Assembly (NCBI GenBank): GCA_947260045.1
Contig: CAMYOP010000077.1
Location: 1 to 9,853, forward strand
Length of the DNA: 9,853 nt
DNA from: an uncultured Desulfobulbaceae bacterium
GTDB lineage: Bacteria > Desulfobacterota > Desulfobulbia > Desulfobulbales > Desulfobulbaceae
Direction of reading: 5' to 3'
The notes under the pieces were generated by a model that had not been told where the DNA came from, did not search any database, and saw nothing but the letters and a program-made list of their open reading frames with translations. Of the stretch, positions 6,243 to 9,853 are shown piece by piece. Positions within the stretch are counted from its first letter, which is position 1, and every line of letters begins with the position of its first letter. The translations under genes were made by a program, and so were the position numbers.

Positions 6243-7778
6243 TTATATCTCCTCCGGTCCGATTTTAATCTGTTTTGCCATAATGGTAATCTCTGCTAAA
6301 AGCAGTATTGTGAAAAGAGCAGCAAACAGATAAAAAGTGAGCTGGACTGTCTCTGTACTGAGATTTGACGTAGCCATTGAAACTGGCAGCAGGTCTTGAA
6401 TTGCCCATGGTTGTCTGCCTACTTCAGCCACAACCCAGCCCGCCTGAGAGGCAACAAAAGCCAGAAAAACCATAGGGAGACCAAGAACCTGCAGCCAGGA
6501 CTGCTTCTCTAAAGTTCCTTTCATGCCAAAATAGAGAAAAGCAATACAAACCAGGGGAAAAAGAAGGCCTAAAATAACCATGACATGAAAACTATAAAAA
6601 GAAAGAGCAACTGGCGGCACAGCATCTTCTGGCTTTTGCAGGTAGCCGTAGCCTAAATATTGTTCAAACTCTTTAAATATTGAAAGAGTTGCCGTTGCCT
6701 GCAGCTCATCACCTTCTTTTTTGGCAATTTTATACGCATCCAGATAGCGGATGGCAATTTTACCTTTTTCGATTTTTTCAGCAGCCCCCATGATATTTTC
6801 CTGCTCATTTCCATAGACAAGATCATTTATACCAGGGACATACGATCCAAATTTTCTATTGGTAAGAAAGGAAAGAGCGCCAGGAATTCTTACTTCAAAC
6901 TCAAAAGCTTCCTGGCTATCACCAACTTTTTTCTGTGGATTGAGCTTCCCTACGGCTATGAGACCTGCCCCATGTTCTCCATCATAGAGCCCTTCATAGG
7001 CGGCAAGTTTCATGGGTTGATAGAATCCATTTTCATATGCAGAGCTATCACCGGTCAAGCCTGTCAAAATAGAACCCAGCAGGCCAAATACGGCGGCAAC
7101 CACTATCGATCGTTTAGCCATTACAATATGGCGTTTTTGCAGGAGAAAAAGAGACGCTATTGAAATAACAAAAAGAGCAGCCAAAACAAAACTGGAGCTG
7201 GTTGTATGGGTGAACTTGGTAACAGCTACGGGAGATAAAATGACCTCCATGATATTTTGCATCTCAAAACGGGCGGTATCTGGATTAAAGGCCATACCAA
7301 CAGGATTTTGCATCCAACCGTTTGCCACCAATATCCAGACAGCTGACAGATTAGAGCCAAAAGCCACCATATAGGTGGAAAAGAGATGAAAGCGTTTAGA
7401 GACTTTTTCCCAGCCAAAAAACATTACCGCAAAAAAAGTAGCCTCCAGAAAAAAGGCAAAAATCCCCTCGATAGCAAGAGGAGCCCCAAAGATATCTCCA
7501 ACCATCCATGAATAATTGGACCAGTTGGTACCAAACTCAAATTCCAGAATAATACCAGTGGCAACGCCAATGGCAAAATTGATCCCAAAGAGCTTCATCC
7601 AGAATTTGGTCAGTCGCTTCCATTCTTCATTCCCTGTTTTCAGGTAGATCGATTCATAAAAGGCAATCAACCAGCTGAGTCCTAAGGTCAAGGGAACGAA
7701 GATCCAATGGTACATGGCTGTCAGGGCAAATTGCGCCCTGGCCCAATTCACCATGGTCGGGTCAAAATTTTCCATCAT
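6243..7778 (-). CDS. cydA: Cytochrome bd ubiquinol oxidase subunit I
   Basis: CydA carries haems b558, b595 and d and the quinol site of cytochrome bd in the inner membrane. At 511 residues with a long loop between about 255 and 390, it is the L-type (long Q-loop) form like E. coli (522). Key residues are all present: His24 (equivalent to His19), Glu104 and Glu112 (Glu99/Glu107), His191 (His186), Lys257 and Glu262 in QPMKLAAYE (quinol loop Lys252/Glu257), Met400 (Met393), and the GRQPW motif (454-458). At the place of E. coli Arg391, next to the Met ligand, the sequence has His398 (SFHVM). The start is ATG ATG; the first lies 2 bases after the upstream gene's stop, with AGGAGG at 7788-7793 inside that gene. 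This gives near-certain translational coupling. Confidence 0.97.
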   Translation of the reverse strand: MMENFDPTMVNWARAQFALTAMYHWIFVPLTLGLSWLIAFYESIYLKTGNEEWKRLTKFWMKLFGINFAIGVATGIILEFEFGTNWSNYSWMVGDIFGAPLAIEGIFAFFLEATFFAVMFFGWEKVSKRFHLFSTYMVAFGSNLSAVWILVANGWMQNPVGMAFNPDTARFEMQNIMEVILSPVAVTKFTHTTSSSFVLAALFVISIASLFLLQKRHIVMAKRSIVVAAVFGLLGSILTGLTGDSSAYENGFYQPMKLAAYEGLYDGEHGAGLIAVGKLNPQKKVGDSQEAFEFEVRIPGALSFLTNRKFGSYVPGINDLVYGNEQENIMGAAEKIEKGKIAIRYLDAYKIAKKEGDELQATATLSIFKEFEQYLGYGYLQKPEDAVPPVALSFYSFHVMVILGLLFPLVCIAFLYFGMKGTLEKQSWLQVLGLPMVFLAFVASQAGWVVAEVGRQPWAIQDLLPVSMATSNLSTETVQLTFYLFAALFTILLLAEITIMAKQIKIGPEEI

Positions 7779-7780
7779 AA

Positions 7781-8047
7781 CTACCTTCCTCCTCTACCAA
7801 TATCTTGATCATGAACAGGCTGTGTCAGCTGCTCCAGCACATACTCCGCCCGTTCCTCATCAGTTGCAAATCGTGAACCGAGAAAGTCTTGAAAAAAGAA
7901 AAGTTTCAAGACTCCAAACATAATGACCAGTTTAATAAAAATGACTTTCCAGAGAGTTTTCCCTAAAGTCATTGAGCGGAAACCATCCCTATAGAAATGA
8001 TAAATTCGGAGAGGAATCCCCAATGTTTTGAGTAATTTTTCAGTCAA
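7781..8047 (-). CDS. DUF4492-family small protein, first gene of the cytochrome bd operon
   Basis: An 88-residue protein whose core, FYRDGFRSMTLGKTLW (residues 18-33) followed by a hydrophobic helix with IKLVIMFGVLKLFFFQDF, is characteristic of DUF4492. These are small one-helix proteins typically encoded just before cydA in Bacteroidota and Campylobacterota. The function is unknown; the constant linkage suggests a role in assembly or stability of the oxidase (inference). The start is TTG at 8047 with AGGT six bases upstream. No ATG precedes the conserved core in this frame, and the frame closes upstream at a TGA. The C-terminus is hydrophilic (ATDEERAEYVLEQL). The last codons contain the cydA Shine-Dalgarno, so expression of the two genes is tightly linked. 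Confidence 0.88.
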   Translation of the reverse strand: MTEKLLKTLGIPLRIYHFYRDGFRSMTLGKTLWKVIFIKLVIMFGVLKLFFFQDFLGSRFATDEERAEYVLEQLTQPVHDQDIGRGGR

Positions 8048-8134
8048 TGTTGGACCTGACAGTTGTATGAATATGTTACCCGGATATCAGGTTCGGCCAT
8101 ATTTTAAGAAAACGTACTCAATTTGAGCGGTTTT

Positions 8135-8170
8135 CGCTCTATAAGATATATCATGTCTTATATCAGAGCG
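8135..8170. promoter_or_regulatory. Inverted repeat overlapping the cyd -10, candidate operator
   Basis: CGCTCT (8135-8140) and AGAGCG (8165-8170) are exact reverse complements. Nested inside, ATAAGA (8141-8146) pairs with TCTTAT (8156-8161), with three extra bases on one side. The repeat covers the predicted -10 and start site, the usual place for a repressor. A small neighbouring hairpin (GAGCG 8125-8129, CGCTC 8135-8139) shares one arm, so alternative RNA folds are also possible. Confidence 0.45.
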
Positions 8171-8186
8171 TGAATCTTCGCGTCAA
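8157..8186 (-). promoter_or_regulatory. Candidate promoter of the cytochrome bd operon
   Basis: On the minus strand TTGACG (8181-8186) and TATAAG (8157-8162) are each 5 of 6 to the sigma-70 consensus, 18 bases apart. A TGA directly before the -10 makes it an extended -10. The transcript would start near 8150, giving a leader of about 100 bases before the TTG start at 8047. Confidence 0.55.
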
Positions 8187-8320
8187 ACATTTTAGGGTCA
8201 AAGATACCCAGCGATATCACTGAAAAGACTATAATTACTTGAGCTGCAGTGTTTTTCCAGCTCTATCCAGGTGAAAATTCTTTGTGCAACTCACATTCAA
8301 GTTAATCTATGCAGGAAGAG

Positions 8321-8333
8321 TGAAATTGTTTCA
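8321..8333. promoter_or_regulatory. Short palindrome, possible regulator site
   Basis: TGAAATTGTTTCA has 5-bp arms and a 3-base centre, about 105 bases upstream of the sigma gene. It is superficially like a Rex half-site pair, but the spacing differs from the usual TTGTGAA-N4-TTCACAA, so no regulator is named. Confidence 0.25.
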
Positions 8334-8438
8334 TCAAGGCTCAAATAAAACAATGGGCTACGTCATGATAGATTGTTCTGTTTATTTTTTGAAAAATTTA
8401 CCAAGGATTTTTTAAGAGCTGGCGTCTAAGATAGTACC

Positions 8439-8969
8439 ATGGAAACCAAGCAGGATACTGAACTCATTGAGCTGGCGCTCAAAGGTAAGTCACAAGCCTT
8501 TGAGACTCTTGCCAACCGCCATTACCAAACGGTGTACAGGTACGCCTTTCGCTGGACAAGGATACAGGAAGACGCTGAAGACATTGCCCAGGAAGTATTC
8601 ATCAAGCTTGCCAGACATTTACATTCATTTAACAAAAAATCTTCCTTTACCACTTGGCTCTATAGAGTTACAGCAAACTGCGCCAAAGATTTCATCAGAA
8701 AAAACAGCAGACATCACCAGAAGAGGATGGACAGCGATATAAATGGTCATATTGTTTCAAAAAATCCAGGACCGGAGACAAAAAGCTATCACGGGCAAGT
8801 CATGGATGCTGTGGACACACTTCCAGAAAAGTTAAAAGAAACCACCCTGCTGGTCTTTTCCCAGGGTTTAAGCCATAAAGAAACCGCACAGGTCCTCGGT
8901 TGTGCCGAGACAACAGTTTCCTGGCGGATATTCCAAGCAAAAAGAAAGCTGAAGAAGGTTTTATCATGA
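8439..8969 (+). CDS. ECF-type RNA polymerase sigma factor
   Basis: A 176-residue sigma-70 family protein with only regions 2 and 4, the ECF layout. Region 2 spans about 18-91, with DAEDIAQEVFIKLARHL (45-61, core binding) and FTTWLYRVTANCAKDFIRKN (70-89, promoter melting and -10 recognition). A linker with NPGPE (109-113) follows. Region 4 spans about 122-175, with the helix-turn-helix GLSHKETAQVLGCAETTVSWR (143-163) that reads the -35. It directs RNA polymerase to a stress or envelope regulon not determinable here. The start ATG is bounded by an in-frame TAA 12 bases upstream and no strong Shine-Dalgarno is visible. Its stop overlaps the ATG of the next gene (ATGA), so the two are coupled. 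That neighbour, with a cytoplasmic head and one membrane helix, is the likely regulator of this sigma factor. Confidence 0.93.
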   Translation: METKQDTELIELALKGKSQAFETLANRHYQTVYRYAFRWTRIQEDAEDIAQEVFIKLARHLHSFNKKSSFTTWLYRVTANCAKDFIRKNSRHHQKRMDSDINGHIVSKNPGPETKSYHGQVMDAVDTLPEKLKETTLLVFSQGLSHKETAQVLGCAETTVSWRIFQAKRKLKKVLS

Positions 8970-9853
8970 AGTTCTCCAGCAATGATCTCAAAAAAGCTTT
9001 TAAAGAGGCTCCCATTCCCGAGCCTTCAAAAGACGCTCAGCAACAGGCAATCAAGAGGGCAACAGCAGCACTCACACAAAAAAACCATGGGACCGAAAAA
9101 AATCCCAAAGGTTTTTTCAATCTCCTGCGTCATATGGGTAGATCAATTTACAAGACATTTACCCTCAAAGGAGAACCCATCATGAACAGAACATCTTTTG
9201 CAACTATCAGTGTGGCCGTTATTGCAGTCGGCGTATCGCTGACCATTGGCACCTCTCTGTATTACAGGCCCGTAAAAGAACACTTCCAAAGCAAAACCAT
9301 GTTGGATGCAAGTATTGACTCTACAGATGACAGCAAAGTGAGCCCTGCCGTCATTGAAAAGACCCAGGCACCAGCAAAAGAAGATTTAAAGCCAGCAGAA
9401 CAAATTGCAGCAGCGCCCTCAAGAGCATTGCCTGAGACTAAAACAATGATTCTTGAAAAAGAAAAATTTGGCCAAAAGGCAGAAGTCAGGGCCAATATTC
9501 CTGCACCAGCTGCCTCTTCTCAAGAATCTCCTCAATTATACGCCCCAAGCCAGGCAATGCAGGCAGGCAGAGCCAGGACAGCCGTGCTTAAGAAAAAACA
9601 AAACCGCTTTGAAGGACTGCAAGATCATGACATTGCAGGAGGTTTCTATAAAGACGTTGGCCGTGACAAATTCAAAGAGATAAAAATCAATCAAATACAT
9701 CTAAGCACAGAAGAACCAGTCTCGACTTTCTCCATCGATGTTGACACAGCCTCTTATTCCTTTATTCGCAGACAACTCAATAACGGGGTACTGCCCCAGA
9801 GAGATGCGGTACGGATAGAAGAAATGATAAACTATTTTGATTATGATTATGCT
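8966..9853 (+). CDS. Membrane-anchored YfbK-type VWA-domain protein, probable anti-sigma role, partial
   Basis: The frame is open for exactly 296 codons to the right edge, so the C-terminus is missing. Residues 1-72 are a cytoplasmic head with LKKAFKEAPIPEPSKDAQQQAI (split 8-16 and 17-29), similar to the PAPDP-type heads of VWA proteins encoded after ECF sigma genes. One membrane helix spans about 77-100, followed by a long Pro/Ala/Lys/Glu-rich linker (about 115-215). The segment from 247, with STFSIDVDTASYSFIRRQL (253-271) and VRIEEMINYFDYDY (282-295), is the conserved region preceding the von Willebrand factor A domain in the YfbK family; the VWA domain itself lies past the edge. The start overlaps the sigma stop. 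A second in-frame ATG at 9182 (Met73) has AGGAG eight bases before it. The anti-sigma role is inferred from gene order and topology. Confidence 0.85.
   Translation, partial: MKFSSNDLKKAFKEAPIPEPSKDAQQQAIKRATAALTQKNHGTEKNPKGFFNLLRHMGRSIYKTFTLKGEPIMNRTSFATISVAVIAVGVSLTIGTSLYYRPVKEHFQSKTMLDASIDSTDDSKVSPAVIEKTQAPAKEDLKPAEQIAAAPSRALPETKTMILEKEKFGQKAEVRANIPAPAASSQESPQLYAPSQAMQAGRARTAVLKKKQNRFEGLQDHDIAGGFYKDVGRDKFKEIKINQIHLSTEEPVSTFSIDVDTASYSFIRRQLNNGVLPQRDAVRIEEMINYFDYDYA

Larger units (their letters stand above)
8048..8438. other. Divergent regulatory region between cyd operon and ECF sigma gene
   Basis: No gene is seen in these 391 bases. Besides the cyd promoter and its inverted repeat, they hold GAGCTG/CAGCTC (8241-8246, 8258-8263; 11-base loop) and a TGAAA-TTG-TTTCA palindrome (8321-8333). 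The last 60 bases before the sigma gene are AT-rich, with TTGAAA near 8388 but no good -10 at standard spacing and no clear GGAAC-type ECF -35. Confidence 0.5.

Noticed and set aside
8281..8333. Rex-type redox operator upstream of the sigma gene
   Set aside because: TGTG/CACA and TGAAA/TTTCA pairs are present, but their spacing does not match the Rex consensus, so no regulator was assigned.
8467..8742. 91-codon plus-strand frame within the sigma factor gene
   Set aside because: It is an alternative frame of the ECF sigma gene, whose conserved regions 2 and 4 fix the correct frame.
1..9853. CRISPR array, tRNA or rRNA genes
   Set aside because: No regularly spaced direct repeats, tRNA cloverleaf or rRNA-like sequence was seen anywhere in the window.

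Overview
The window looks like chromosomal DNA from a Gram-negative, moderately AT-rich, facultatively or microaerobically respiring bacterium. The mix of genes (an ATP-type phosphofructokinase, a cytochrome bd operon led by a DUF4492 gene, an ECF sigma factor with a VWA-domain membrane partner, and a ParA-Roadblock fusion) fits a sulfate-reducer-like Desulfobacterota genome best. That assignment is inference from gene content and style, not a search result.

Layout, left to right. (1) 1-712, minus: the N-terminal 237 codons of a 6-phosphofructokinase, cut by the window edge. (2) 713-1262: a 550-base AT-rich intergenic region. Next to the pfk start it holds a structured block (hairpins, a 16-bp perfect palindrome and a possible 27-codon ORF) that looks like a dispersed intergenic element. 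Closer to the next gene are an inverted repeat and a possible promoter. (3) 1263-2477, plus: a ParA/MinD-type ATPase with a C-terminal Roadblock/LC7-like domain. (4) 2513-2619: a 107-base imperfect hairpin element between two convergent genes. (5) 2622-4877, minus: a 751-residue protein with a large uncharacterised N-terminal region and a C-terminal AAA+ ATPase domain.

(6) 4967-8047, minus: a cytochrome bd quinol oxidase operon in the order DUF4492 gene, cydA, cydB, then a 30-codon single-helix membrane peptide in the position of cydX. The first three genes are separated by 1-2 bases, so translational coupling is likely. The AAA+ gene follows on the same strand 89 bases later and could be read through. 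A good extended -10 promoter lies about 100 bases upstream of the operon, and a strong inverted repeat overlaps its -10. (7) 8048-8438: the divergent regulatory region. (8) 8439-9853, plus: an ECF sigma factor overlapping by 4 bases (ATGA) a membrane-anchored YfbK-type VWA-domain protein that runs off the right edge. This pair probably forms a sigma/anti-sigma-like signalling unit.

The least-described parts are the ParA-Roadblock/AAA+ pair, the small peptide after cydB, and the hairpin element between the convergent genes. All functional statements rest on motif recognition by eye; no database or folding program was run.
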